Below are positions 43,154 through 54,101 of a stretch of 64,000 nt of DNA, in pieces. The stretch is from the NCBI GenBank assembly GCA_024279255.1, contig JAJRRT010000029.1, forward strand, positions 1 to 64,000. The letters are read 5' to 3'. This stretch comes from Deltaproteobacteria bacterium. Lineage in GTDB: Bacteria > Desulfobacterota > Desulfuromonadia > Desulfuromonadales > Geopsychrobacteraceae. The position numbers were made by a program, and so were the translations under genes. Each line of letters begins with the position of its first letter. Position 1 is the first letter of the stretch. The notes beneath the pieces are model-generated. The model was given only the letters and a program-made list of their open reading frames with translations, was not told the DNA's origin and made no database searches.

Positions 43154-43560
43154 TCAATGCTCATTGCTTTGGCAGAGCTCGGTGAGCACGCCACCGCTGG
43201 CCTTGGGGTGAACGAAGGCGATGCTGGCGCCGTGTGCCCCTTTCCGTGGCGTCTGATCGATCAGGCGAACGTCTTTTGCTTGTAGATCAGCAAGGGCAGC
43301 TTCCAGATCTTCGACCTCGTAAGCGACATGGTGAATGCCCTCGCCATTTTTTTCGAGAAACTTGGCTACCGGTGAATCGGGCGAGGTCGGCTCGAGAAGT
43401 TCAATGCGGCTTTCTCCAACCTGTAGAAAAGCGACACGCACTTTCTGCTCGGCGACCTCTTCGGTTCCCTCAAAGTTCATCCCGAGCACATCACGATAAA
43501 AAGGGGTGGCGATTTCGATGTTTTTGACGGCGATACCGATATGGTTGATTTTTTTGTCAT
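43154..43560 (-). CDS. mce: Methylmalonyl-CoA epimerase with a start-proximal frameshift
   Basis: Epimerises (2S)- and (2R)-methylmalonyl-CoA in the propionate/succinate pathway. The domain reads INHIGIAVKNIEIATPFYRD through the metal-binding HHVAYEVEDLEAAL and GGVLTELCQ, a glyoxalase-fold protein of about 134 residues. The natural ATG at 43560 (AAGGAG seven bases upstream) is out of frame with the body: after ATGAC there are seven A residues where eight would give MTKKINHIGIAV. The uninterrupted frame therefore begins only at an internal GTG near 43489, which would drop the first beta-strand. So the gene is either broken, mis-assembled, or expressed by slippage on the A-run. It heads nothing downstream; meaB and the mutase lie upstream on the same strand. 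Confidence 0.82.
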
Positions 43561-43582
43561 GGGAAAACTCCTTGAAGCAAAG

Positions 43583-43620
43583 TTAGCCACCAAGGCACCA
43601 AGGGCACCAAGAAAGGCTTA
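43583..43620. repeat. Single arm of the CACCAAG-type repeat
   Basis: The sequence GCCACCAAGGCACCAAGGGC followed by ACCAAGAAAGGC is the same module as the outer arms of the palindrome at 29970-30165. Here it stands alone between the epimerase start and the degenerate GxxExxY gene; no matching opposite arm was found within 500 bases, so it may be a remnant. Confidence 0.7.
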
Positions 43621-43622
43621 GT

Positions 43623-43992
43623 TTAAAGTGCTATGCGTTGAATGCCCTGTTTAAACAAAATTGTGTTGAAATTAATCAGGAAACCAAGGTTTTTGTTTGA
43701 AAGGCGCAGATAGCTTAGTAGTTGTGCCTGCCACAGGGGATTGGACTTTTCGGCAGCTTTCAATTCTATTATTATCGAATCTTCAATCAGGAGGTCCATT
43801 CTGAATCCCTCATCAAATTGAATTTCACCATTAGGTGATTGGTATGGCTTTTTGGCGAATTACCCTGAATCCAATTTTTTCAAGTTCGTGTGCCAGGCAG
43901 GTTTCGTATACTGCTTACTAGCAGGCCTGGCCAAGTTGCTTGTGAACATGAAACGCTGCATTTACAATTTCTCTCCCTATCCGATTGTTTTT
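43623..43992 (-). pseudogene. Decayed GxxExxY-family gene
   Basis: Reading the minus strand in pieces gives RIGREIVNAAFHVHKQLGQAC, then TAG TAA, then AVYETCLAHELEKIGFRVIRQ with a shift, then NGEIQFDEGFRMDLLIEDSI followed by IIELKAAEKSNPLWQAQLLS and YLRLSNKNLGFLINFNTILF with stop at 43623. This is the pattern of GxxExxY proteins (VHKxLGPG...VYExCLxxEL...IDLLIExxIIIELKA...LLINFN). At least two stops and one frameshift disrupt it, and its GPGLL segment is lost. No function is expected now. The family is often called a candidate nuclease-like fold; that is not established. Confidence 0.8.
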
Positions 43993-44080
43993 TCACTGAC
44001 GCCCATAGATCCCCTCCCGAAAATTATCGCTCAGTTCTATTGACTGTGTTCCTCTTGGTGAGCGTGACTAAATAAGTATG

Positions 44081-45058
44081 TCAATGTCTCCTGAATGCCT
44101 CAAGCAGGCGCCTGGCAGCAGCGCTGGGGGTGGTGATGCCTTGTCCGACCCCGGTTTGAAGTTGGGGGAGCAGGGCGGCGACATTTTTATCGCGTATGAA
44201 GAGGTCTTTGAGGTCGTCGGTAACCAGGGTCCACATCCAGTCGTGAGCTTGTAAGCGCCGCTTTTCTTCAAACTCACCGCTGTTTCTAAAGCGTTCTGCG
44301 AACTGTTCAACTGTCTGCCAAATTTCGCTGATTCCTTCGTTGTGCAGGGCGCTGCACAGCAAGGCCGGTACTTGCCAGTTCTTACTTTTAGGTTTGATCA
44401 GGTGCAGGGCATTTTCATACTGCTGTCGAGCCAGTTCGGCCCGTGGACGGTTTTCACCTTCGGCCTTGTTGATCAGGATGGCATCAGCGATCTCCATTAC
44501 CCCTTTTTTGATCCCCTGCAGTTCGTCGCCGGCATTGCTGAGTTGCAGCAATAGAAAAAAGTCGACCATCGAGGCAACTGTAATCTCGGACTGTCCGACA
44601 CCGACGGTCTCGACAATAATGATGTCGTACCCGGCAGCTTCACATAGCAGCATGGTTTCGCGGGTTTTTCGCGCAACGCCGCCGAGGTTGTCACCGGTGG
44701 GGGAGGGGCGGATAAAGGCATTTTTTTCGCGGGAAAGCAGTTCCATGCGAGTTTTGTCGCCGAGGATCGATCCGCCAGAAATCTGAGAGCTGGGGTCAAC
44801 GGCCAGGATGGCAATGCGATGACCTTGTTCGACCAGCATCATTCCAAGAGTTTCAATCAGGGTGCTTTTACCGACACCGGGAACGCCACTGATGCCAACC
44901 CGAATGGCTTTTCCAGAGTCAGGCAGGAGTTCGTCGAGCAGGGTGGTGGCGGCACATGAGTGATCGGGGTTGCGGCTTTCGATCAGGGTGATCGCTTTGG
45001 CCAGCGAGCGAATGTTGCCGCTACGTACGCCGTCGGCTATTTGTTGGATTTTTTGCAA
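44081..45058 (-). CDS. meaB: Methylmalonyl-CoA mutase chaperone GTPase MeaB
   Basis: A 325-residue G3E-type GTPase that loads and protects the B12 cofactor of methylmalonyl-CoA mutase. It shows the P-loop VGISGVPGVGKSTLIETLG, the switch segment DPSSQISGGSILGDKTRM, FIRPSPTGDNLGGVARKT, DIIIVETVGVGQSE and the GTP-specificity INKAEGEN. I take a TTG at 45058 (MQKIQQIADG) as the start because AAGG lies eight bases before it and no ATG is available; the frame extends upstream into a repeat and is not trustworthy there. It follows the mutase gene after a palindromic spacer, as expected for functional partners. Confidence 0.9.
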   Translation of the reverse strand: MQKIQQIADGVRSGNIRSLAKAITLIESRNPDHSCAATTLLDELLPDSGKAIRVGISGVPGVGKSTLIETLGMMLVEQGHRIAILAVDPSSQISGGSILGDKTRMELLSREKNAFIRPSPTGDNLGGVARKTRETMLLCEAAGYDIIIVETVGVGQSEITVASMVDFFLLLQLSNAGDELQGIKKGVMEIADAILINKAEGENRPRAELARQQYENALHLIKPKSKNWQVPALLCSALHNEGISEIWQTVEQFAERFRNSGEFEEKRRLQAHDWMWTLVTDDLKDLFIRDKNVAALLPQLQTGVGQGITTPSAAARRLLEAFRRH

Positions 45059-45064
45059 AGTGAA

Positions 45065-45206
45065 AACCTTGATTTTAACGGAGAGGCGGAGAGAGACTGA
45101 GATGGAGAGAAGATCAAAAGCCAAAGCTCTGTTAGGTTTAAAACCAAAAATAGATTTTAGACTTTCTCTCCGACTCCCCTTCTCAGCGCCTCTCCGTTAG
45201 ATGTCT
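45065..45206. repeat. Long palindrome between the mutase gene and meaB
   Basis: Left arm TTTTAACGGAGAGGCGGAGA then GAGACTGAGATGGAGAGAAG (45074-45112), right arm CTTTCTCTCCGACTCCCCTT then CTCAGCGCCTCTCCGTTAGA (45172-45211). A central GGTTT-A-AAACC lies at 45135-45145. Same architecture as the inner arms at 29970-30165 and the element at 47415. It separates the mutase and meaB, so it would be transcribed as a large hairpin. Confidence 0.85.
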
Positions 45207-45213
45207 TTTCAGA

Positions 45214-47352
<2,139 letters not shown>

Positions 47353-47414
47353 CGGTTCTTCCTTTTCTCGAATATATAAGTAAGCATGTTTGACGTTGTG
47401 CTATTAGGCGCAAA

Positions 47415-47562
47415 GAAGTCTTTTTTAACGCAGAGGTGGAGAGGGGCAGAGGTGGAGAGAAGGTCAAGCCTGGATCTGCTTGAGGTTAAAAACCTTAGGA
47501 ACGTTTTTTGCCTTTCTCTGCGGGCTTTGTGTATCTCAGCGCCTCTCCGTTAAAAAGCCTTT
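47415..47562. repeat. Long palindrome upstream of the mutase gene
   Basis: Left arm TCTTTTTTAACGCAGAGGTG then GAGAGGGGCAGAGGTGGAGA (47419-47460), right arm CTTTCTCTGCGGGCTTTGTG then TATCTCAGCGCCTCTCCGTT AAAAAG (47512-47558), with a central AGGTT-AAA-AACCT at 47483-47495. It is the third copy of the TTAACGGAGAGG-type palindrome within the window, and lies between the XRE-cupin gene and the mutase on the same strand. Confidence 0.83.
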
Positions 47563-47630
47563 CTCGGTGTTCTCGTTACTTCGCTTAAAAGTGCCTAGTA
47601 CTGTGTAGTGGTTATGGTAGGCTCAGGCTT

Positions 47631-48191
47631 TCAGCGGGTGACGACAGCCAGGACCTCGACAGTCTCATCGCTCTTGGAGAGCAGGCGATGTTTGACCGAT
47701 GAGTCAAAGTAGGCAGCATCGCCTTCCTTGAGGAGGAAGCGTTCGTCATCGAGAATCAGTTCGGCATTACCTTTGAGGATCAGTAAAAATTCTTCACCCT
47801 CATGATTGTAAAGGTTCTCTTCCGTGGCGCGCTCTGAGACGGTCAACAGGAAGGGTTCCATTTTTTTATTACTTTTGCGGTAAGAGAGGGTCTCATAGGT
47901 ATAGCCGTGGCCGGTTCCGTCTTTGGATATGACTCTGCTAACAACGCGTCGATCCTCTTTATGGACGATCTCGTATTTAGCGATGGCTTCCCCTTCTTCA
48001 AAGAAGAAGCTCATCTTGATGTCAAAGAAACGTGCGATCTTTGACAGGGTCGCAATCGGTGGGGAGACATTATTGTTTTCGATCTGTGAGATCAGAGCCG
48101 GTGAAAAACCTGTTTCTGTGGCGACATCCTGCAGGGTCAGTTTACGTTCCTTGCGCAGGTGCTTGATCTTTTTGCCGATGTTGAATTCCAT
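47631..48191 (-). CDS. XRE-family transcriptional regulator with C-terminal cupin
   Basis: A 186-residue regulator. Residues 1-62 form a helix-turn-helix (IGKKIKHLRKERKLTLQDVA; FSPALISQIENNNVSP), and about 100-180 form a cupin sensor (NHEGEEFLLILKGNAELIL; EGDAAYFDSSVKHRLLS). This combination is common for regulators of amino acid, polyamine or propionate metabolism that bind a small ligand in the cupin. It lies directly upstream of the methylmalonyl-CoA mutase on the same strand, which suggests control of that module. A palindromic operator and promoter at 48202-48262 suggest autoregulation. Confidence 0.93.
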   Translation of the reverse strand: MEFNIGKKIKHLRKERKLTLQDVATETGFSPALISQIENNNVSPPIATLSKIARFFDIKMSFFFEEGEAIAKYEIVHKEDRRVVSRVISKDGTGHGYTYETLSYRKSNKKMEPFLLTVSERATEENLYNHEGEEFLLILKGNAELILDDERFLLKEGDAAYFDSSVKHRLLSKSDETVEVLAVVTR

Positions 48192-48201
48192 GGGTATTTC
48201 C

Positions 48202-48222
48202 AAAACTATAGAATAGAGTTTT
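48202..48222 (-). promoter_or_regulatory. Candidate operator of the XRE-cupin regulator
   Basis: Inverted repeat AAAACT-N9-AGTTTT just upstream of the regulator's start codon and downstream of its predicted -10, where a bound repressor would block transcription. It is AT-rich, as is common for XRE operators. Prediction from symmetry and position only. Confidence 0.4.
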
Positions 48223-48233
48223 ATATTCGTTTC

Positions 48234-48262
48234 GGTATAGCGGACGTGGTAGAAAATGTCAA
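48234..48262 (-). promoter_or_regulatory. Predicted sigma70 promoter of the XRE-cupin gene
   Basis: On the minus strand a perfect TTGACA (48262-48257) and TATACC (48239-48234) with a 17-base spacer, about 45 bases from the start codon. The candidate operator lies just downstream. Confidence 0.55.
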
Positions 48263-48391
48263 CTTCAATATTTATCGAAGGTAAAAAGTTTTATCCAGGG
48301 TAAATACTGTTAAGTCATCTTAAATACAGGCAGTTTTTGTAGCAGGATAAGTCAATGTGGGTTTGCTGAATTAATATGTTAGAATAGCAGC

Positions 48392-48562
48392 CTGTCGGTC
48401 TTTCCATGAACCGGCTGCAAATTCGTTCATTTGGCCCAGAGTTCCACTCCTTTTTGCCCCATAGCTATGGCTATGAGCCTGCAAACGAGAGAAAATCTGG
48501 CCTCAAACGCTCAAATTTTCGCTTCGGTCCGGCAAGTCAGATGGACTGCTAGTCGGGCTTAT
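48392..48562. repeat. Dispersed hairpin repeat, long copy
   Basis: A palindromic element beginning CCTGTCGGTCTTTCCATGAA and CCGGCTGCAAATTCG, with a central CCATAGCTATGG at about 48460-48471 and right-hand parts CTTCGGTCCGGCAAGTCAGA. Its left end matches the hairpin at 28381-28452 (TCCATGANCCNGCTGCAAAT). It fills most of the 410-base gap between two divergently oriented regulator genes, leaving about 130 bases at one side and 40 at the other for promoters. Confidence 0.7.
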
Positions 48563-48601
48563 TTTGAAGAGAAATTTTAGGTTATGTAGTCGGGAAAATG
48601 G

Positions 48602-49159
48602 ATGAAACAAGAATTGCGGCAGCATGAAATTCTGGTTCTGCTCGATAAGGAATCCGGGATTTCAGCCGGCGACCTTGCCCAACGTTTTCGGGTGTCTCGA
48701 ATGACGATTCACCGTGACCTGAACAGCCTTCTCAAACAGGGGAGACTGCTGCGGATTCATGGAGGCGCTGTCATGAAAGGTCATAGTCGTAATGTTGATG
48801 ACAGTCATTGTTCCGTTTGCAAGCGCCGACCACTCCCTCATCAGTGTTGCAAAATCTGCAGGGAAGATGGCTCTTTTGATGTGACTTGCTGTGCCGTCTG
48901 TGGTCTGCGTCTGTTTAGCTCTCAGCCAGAAGTAACTCAGTTATTTGTTGGCGATCAGATCAGTGGTCAGATGTTCCTGGCAGAAAATGCCTATTTTCTG
49001 ATTAATTCCTTGGCGTCACCCTGTTGCCAGCCGTCGTTGCTCAGTTTTTCCTCTGAGCATGAAGTCGCACTTTTTCAAGCAGGGTTTGGTGGTTCGATTG
49101 CTCGGTTTGACGAAGCACTTGAATTTCTACGTGTCGCGGCAGACTTGAATCGGGCATGA
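48602..49159 (+). CDS. DeoR-type HTH regulator fused to a cysteine cluster and NosL-like domain
   Basis: A 185-residue protein of unusual build. Residues 1-55 are a DeoR-like helix-turn-helix (GDLAQRFRVSRMTIHRDLNS then LLKQGRLLRIHGGAV). Residues 69-100 hold eight cysteines in knuckle-like pairs: Cys70-x2-Cys73, Cys82-Cys83-x2-Cys86 and Cys96-Cys97-x2-Cys100, with His69 and His80 nearby. The C-terminal part (DQISGQMFLAENAYFLINSL, then VALFQAGFGGSIARFDEALEF) resembles NosL, a copper-binding protein, including the GG-x4-F-DE end, and has a Cys141-Cys142 pair. The sugar-phosphate sensor domain of ordinary DeoR regulators is absent. A metal-responsive repressor is a reasonable inference. A lipoprotein gene follows 89 bases downstream. 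Confidence 0.8.
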   Translation: MKQELRQHEILVLLDKESGISAGDLAQRFRVSRMTIHRDLNSLLKQGRLLRIHGGAVMKGHSRNVDDSHCSVCKRRPLPHQCCKICREDGSFDVTCCAVCGLRLFSSQPEVTQLFVGDQISGQMFLAENAYFLINSLASPCCQPSLLSFSSEHEVALFQAGFGGSIARFDEALEFLRVAADLNRA

Positions 49160-49248
49160 CGTTTCGGCTTTGTGCCTGCGGTACAAATTGAATAATTTGA
49201 ACTCCTATTTCACTGAAATATTTAACATAGCCAATTGGAGAATTTTAG

Positions 49249-49776
49249 ATGAAGTCATTGCTGCTTGCTATCATTTGTTCAGTATTGCTAGCCGCTTGTT
49301 CCTTGGGCGTGAATATGGATCAAAAGGAGAGCTTTGCTCCGCGGACTCAACCCCAGATCATTTATGTGGTCCCTTTTACGACGATTATGGTCCCTGATGA
49401 GGTTGCGGAGGGCCTTTTTGACCGTTTTGTCGATACCCTCAATAAACTGCAAGCACAGGCTGGTCTTGAGTATGTCATCCTCAAGCAGGGGTTGGAGCCC
49501 ATTGATGCTAGCTGGCTAGGCAAGCGTGACTATGTCACTGGTGAAGTCTTTGCTTATGTTGAGGAGATCGGGAGTTCGACGGGCTCGATTCGCGCCAAAA
49601 GTCGTATCAGTCTCTTCCAAGCTGGGCAGGCAGAGCCGACCTTGCAGCTCGATTACCCGGTCGATGTTTTTTATGAAAAGGATTATAGCTCACTCAAAGA
49701 TGTGCGTCGTAAACTGGCGGATAAAATTTCCGGCAGCATGGCGCAAAAGCTGAATGAGGCACTGACAGGCGGCTGA
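49249..49776 (+). CDS. Lipoprotein of unknown function
   Basis: A 175-residue protein with a signal peptide and lipobox (LLLAIICSVLLAAC, Cys17). The mature part has no family I recognise. It contains a hydrophobic early strand (QIIYVVPFTTIMV), then VAEGLFDRFVDTLNKLQAQA, KRDYVTGEVFAYVEEIGSS and a Lys-rich helical end ending SMAQKLNEALTGG. The alternation of strands and helices suggests a small alpha/beta lipoprotein anchored in the outer or inner membrane. GGAGAA lies just before the ATG. It sits between the HTH-Cys-NosL regulator and groES and is more likely linked to the former. Confidence 0.75.
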   Translation: MKSLLLAIICSVLLAACSLGVNMDQKESFAPRTQPQIIYVVPFTTIMVPDEVAEGLFDRFVDTLNKLQAQAGLEYVILKQGLEPIDASWLGKRDYVTGEVFAYVEEIGSSTGSIRAKSRISLFQAGQAEPTLQLDYPVDVFYEKDYSSLKDVRRKLADKISGSMAQKLNEALTGG

Positions 49777-49796
49777 ATCGGCCGACTTTTCAACCG

Positions 49797-49823
49797 TTAG
49801 CACTCTTTTCGGATGAGTGCTAA
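49797..49823 (+). promoter_or_regulatory. CIRCE operator of groESL
   Basis: A perfect CIRCE element TTAGCACTC-N9-GAGTGCTAA, the binding site of the heat-shock repressor HrcA. It lies just upstream of the predicted groESL promoter. Confidence 0.95.
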
Positions 49824-49831
49824 CAAACCCC

Positions 49832-49859
49832 TTGACAATTCCCCTGAAGCGATTATTAT
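49832..49859 (+). promoter_or_regulatory. Predicted sigma70 promoter of groESL
   Basis: Consensus TTGACA at 49832-49837 and TATTAT at 49854-49859 with a 16-base spacer, lying between the two CIRCE-like sites and about 150 bases before the groES ATG, leaving a long leader. Confidence 0.75.
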
Positions 49860-49866
49860 CCATCTG

Positions 49867-49893
49867 CTGGCACTGTCTCTATGGGAGTGCTAA
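49867..49893 (+). promoter_or_regulatory. Second, degenerate CIRCE-like site
   Basis: CTGGCACTG-N9-GAGTGCTAA: the right half is perfect and the spacing is exactly nine, while the left half matches six of nine positions. It lies just downstream of the predicted -10, so HrcA bound here would cover the start of transcription. Together with the perfect CIRCE upstream it brackets the promoter. Confidence 0.7.
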
Positions 49894-50010
49894 CGATTGT
49901 TGGGCGCACTTGTCCTCTGTGGCAGGAGCTGCTTCCGGCGTCTTGAGGTGGCCATACACATCCGTGGTCATAAATTATTAAATTTGAGTAGCAGGAAAGG
50001 GACAACAAAA

Positions 50011-50301
50011 ATGAAGCTTAGACCATTACAGGATCGTATTATTGTTGAGCGGATTGAAGAGGAAACCACCACTGCTGGCGGTATCATCATTCCGGATACC
50101 GTTGCTAAAGAAAAGCCGCAAGAAGGTAAAATTGTTGCTGCTGGCAAGGGTAAGAAGACTGATGAAGGCAAATTGATCCCGATGGACGTCAAGGTCGGCG
50201 ATGTTGTGCTCTTCGGCAAGTATGCCGGTAGTGAAGTCAAGGTTGACGGCGTTGAGTATCTGATCATGCGCGAAGATGACATCCTCGGCGTTGTTGAATA
50301 A
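50011..50301 (+). CDS. groES: Co-chaperonin GroES
   Basis: A 96-residue protein forming the lid of the GroEL folding chamber. [20 protein letters not shown], the mobile loop [26 protein letters not shown], and [19 protein letters not shown] are characteristic. It is transcribed from the CIRCE-controlled promoter with a leader of about 150 bases, in an operon with groEL. The spacer to groEL is 166 bases, longer than the usual few dozen, and filled by a hairpin element. Confidence 0.98.
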   Translation: MKLRPLQDRIIVERIEEETTTAGGIIIPDTVAKEKPQEGKIVAAGKGKKTDEGKLIPMDVKVGDVVLFGKYAGSEVKVDGVEYLIMREDDILGVVE

Positions 50302-50302
50302 G

Positions 50303-50412
50303 GCTGGTTCCGCTTTCGCGCCCCTGCGGCGTTGCTGTGCTGCTCGAATGCTCACATAGCATCAAGCTATGCTGCGCTGCTCGCGCCTTGCTGGAACACG
50401 AAATCGAAACTG
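50303..50412. repeat. Palindromic element between groES and groEL
   Basis: A near-symmetric sequence built around CATAGC-ATCAA-GCTATG (50354-50371), with flanking GCTGTGCTGCTCG and GCTGCGCTGCTCGCGCC and outer TTCCGCTTTCGCG / AACACGAAATCG parts. It is more GC-rich than the other intergenic repeats. It would form a large hairpin in the groESL mRNA and could alter the GroES:GroEL ratio or mRNA stability. Confidence 0.65.
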
Positions 50413-50440
50413 CTGTAAAGAATATTTTAGCGAACAATAA

Positions 50441-52111
<1,671 letters not shown>

Positions 52112-52136
52112 CAGCTTCCCAGCTACTGTAGAATGA

Positions 52137-52178
52137 AAAGGCCTCAGCGGATATTTCCGTTGGGGCCTTTTTTTTTGA
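52137..52178 (+). terminator. Rho-independent terminator of groESL
   Basis: Stem AAAGGCCTCAGCGGA / TCCGTTGGGGCCTTT (two G-U pairs) with a four-base loop, followed by nine T residues. It lies 25 bases after the groEL stop. Confidence 0.93.
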
Positions 52179-52261
52179 TAGAGAGCACAGGTGCGTCAAG
52201 AGGCCGCGGGTGGTAGTATTGTTGGGGTAGGCAGGTCGATTTTAGAAGTGAAGGGTGGAAG

Positions 52262-53296
52262 ATGAACGATGTCGGGTGCAAAGAACAGAGGCAAAACACT
52301 CTTGAAGGGAGTCGGATAGTGGCTGCCGAACCTGTGGCTATGGTTGAGTCAGGCAGCCGGCATGCAGAAAGTTATTTTCCGTCCGCGATCAGACCGACAC
52401 TCCTGATGGTAGTGGCGGTCTTTCTGGTTGAACAGGTTGTCGAATATTCATTGGCCCACTTTTTCAGCCTGTCACTGTCGGTTCATGTATTTGTGGATGC
52501 CGGGAGCACCGTCTTGCTGCTCATGCCGATCTTCTATTTTGTTTTGTATCGCCCATTTAAAAATCTGGACGCCGAGAGACAGCGTGCGCAACTCGAGAAT
52601 CAGTTGCTGTCGCGTAAGTTGATTCACCGGAGCGAGGATGAGAAGCAACGATTGGCTAGAGATCTGCACGACGACTTTGGCCAGATACTGACTGCCTTGC
52701 AGTTCGGAGTCGCTACCTTGAAAGAGAGCTGTCTGATACCAGACTCTCAAGTAAAGGGTTGTGCACAGAGAGCTGACAAATTGACGGAGATGATAGCTGA
52801 GCTGGGTGACCAGGTGCGCTCGCTTACTCTTGACTTAAGGCCGGCGGTGTTAGATGACCTTGGTTTGCAGTCGGCGATTCAGATTCTGGTCGATGGGGAT
52901 TGGGGCGAGCTTGAAATAACCTTTGAAGAGCAAGGCGTAAGCCGTCGTTTCGCCCCTGAGATTGAACTGTCGATATTTCGCATCTGCCAAGAGGCCTTGA
53001 ATAACATCTTAAAGCATGCGCATGCCACTCACGCCGAGATCTGTCTTACTCACTCCGAGGCCACCCTGTGCCTCAGAGTGAGTGATAATGGCAGAGGGTT
53101 TGTTGTCGATGATTTTAAATCAAGCAAAGATCGTCGCAGGGGTTTTGGCTTGCTGGGGTTGCGGGAGCGGGTCGCTTCTCTTGGTGGCGATTTGCAACTG
53201 ATTTCTACCCCGGGACAGGGTACAACCATTCAGGTTCAGGTCTCGTCTGAACTACAAAGGAGGCGTGATGAAGCCGATTCAGATCCTGATTGCTGA
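52262..53296 (+). CDS. NarX/DesK-type sensor histidine kinase
   Basis: A 344-residue kinase. Two hydrophobic helices (RPTLLMVVAVFLVEQVVEYS and STVLLLMPIFYFVLY, residues 44-96) anchor it, leaving almost no periplasmic loop; a coiled segment follows. The HisKA_3 domain has the phosphorylated His136 in RLARDLHDDFGQIL; the ATPase has EALNNILKHAHA, DNGRGF and GFGLLGLRERVASLGG. With so little outside the membrane the signal may be membrane state or a partner protein. The cognate response regulator overlaps its 3' end by 29 bases. The pair lies upstream of the surface protein/copper oxidase genes, which it may control. Confidence 0.93.
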   Translation: MNDVGCKEQRQNTLEGSRIVAAEPVAMVESGSRHAESYFPSAIRPTLLMVVAVFLVEQVVEYSLAHFFSLSLSVHVFVDAGSTVLLLMPIFYFVLYRPFKNLDAERQRAQLENQLLSRKLIHRSEDEKQRLARDLHDDFGQILTALQFGVATLKESCLIPDSQVKGCAQRADKLTEMIAELGDQVRSLTLDLRPAVLDDLGLQSAIQILVDGDWGELEITFEEQGVSRRFAPEIELSIFRICQEALNNILKHAHATHAEICLTHSEATLCLRVSDNGRGFVVDDFKSSKDRRRGFGLLGLRERVASLGGDLQLISTPGQGTTIQVQVSSELQRRRDEADSDPDC

Positions 53297-53939
53297 TGAC
53301 CATACCATGGTCCGCGAGGGGGTACGGAAACTCATTGAAATTCAGGCAGATATGGAGATGGTCGGAGAAGCTGCAGATGGGGTTGAGGTCTTGACCCTGG
53401 TCCGATCACTAAAGCCCGACCTGTTGGTGCTCGATATCAACATGCCGAAGATGTCAGGTTTTGAAGTTATTGGCCTGGCGCTGGAATCGGCACCCGAGCT
53501 TGCGATTGTGATTCTTTCGATGTACGAGACAGAGGGGTACGCGCATAAGGTTTTTCAGGCCGGAGCTAAGGGGTATGTCCTTAAGGCGGCGCCCAGTCAT
53601 CATTTATTGACTGCAATAAGAAGTGTGCAGCGGGGAGAGTATTACCTGAGCCCGAAGATGCGCTCATCTGTTATGACTTCTTATTTGGGTGGCTGTCGGC
53701 AGGAAGAGCCAGCTCGTGGCGGCTATGAAGAGTTGTCTGAGCGGGAAAGGCAGGTTTTTCAGTTGTTGGTCCAGGGCAACTCTACTGCTGAAATTGCCGA
53801 GATACTCTTTATCAGTTCGAAAACTGTCGAAAAACATCGTGCGAATATTATTAAGAAAATCGGCATCAGCCAGCCGGTACAAATGGTAAAATACGCAATT
53901 CGTATCGGCGTTCTAGATCCTGAAACCTGGTGTGGTTAG
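53268..53939 (+). CDS. NarL/FixJ-family response regulator
   Basis: A 223-residue transcription factor paired with the kinase upstream. The receiver has IADDHTMVREGV, phosphoacceptor Asp in LLVLDINMPKMSG, the Ser in VILSMYE and the Lys in GYVLKAAPS; the C-terminal LuxR-type HTH has LSERERQVFQLLVQGNSTAE then IAEILFISSKTVEKHRANII. The ATG follows AGGAGGC closely; a GTG one codon upstream is equally usable. The gene overlaps the kinase, so they are translated together. Targets are not known; the adjacent lipoprotein/giant-protein/oxidase genes are the natural candidates. Confidence 0.95.
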   Translation: MKPIQILIADDHTMVREGVRKLIEIQADMEMVGEAADGVEVLTLVRSLKPDLLVLDINMPKMSGFEVIGLALESAPELAIVILSMYETEGYAHKVFQAGAKGYVLKAAPSHHLLTAIRSVQRGEYYLSPKMRSSVMTSYLGGCRQEEPARGGYEELSERERQVFQLLVQGNSTAEIAEILFISSKTVEKHRANIIKKIGISQPVQMVKYAIRIGVLDPETWCG

Positions 53940-54101
53940 GTTTATTCCAGTCTCGCTACAATCTAATCATCAATTGTCCTTCGGGGTTTTCCTACCTTAA
54001 AATCAGGTTTTTCCCGATAGCCTGCCTGCCTTCACCTCACTAGCATGAACAGACAGTTCCGTTTTCGGTTTTGCCTGTCGCGCTATGTGAGGATGCCCGT
54101 C

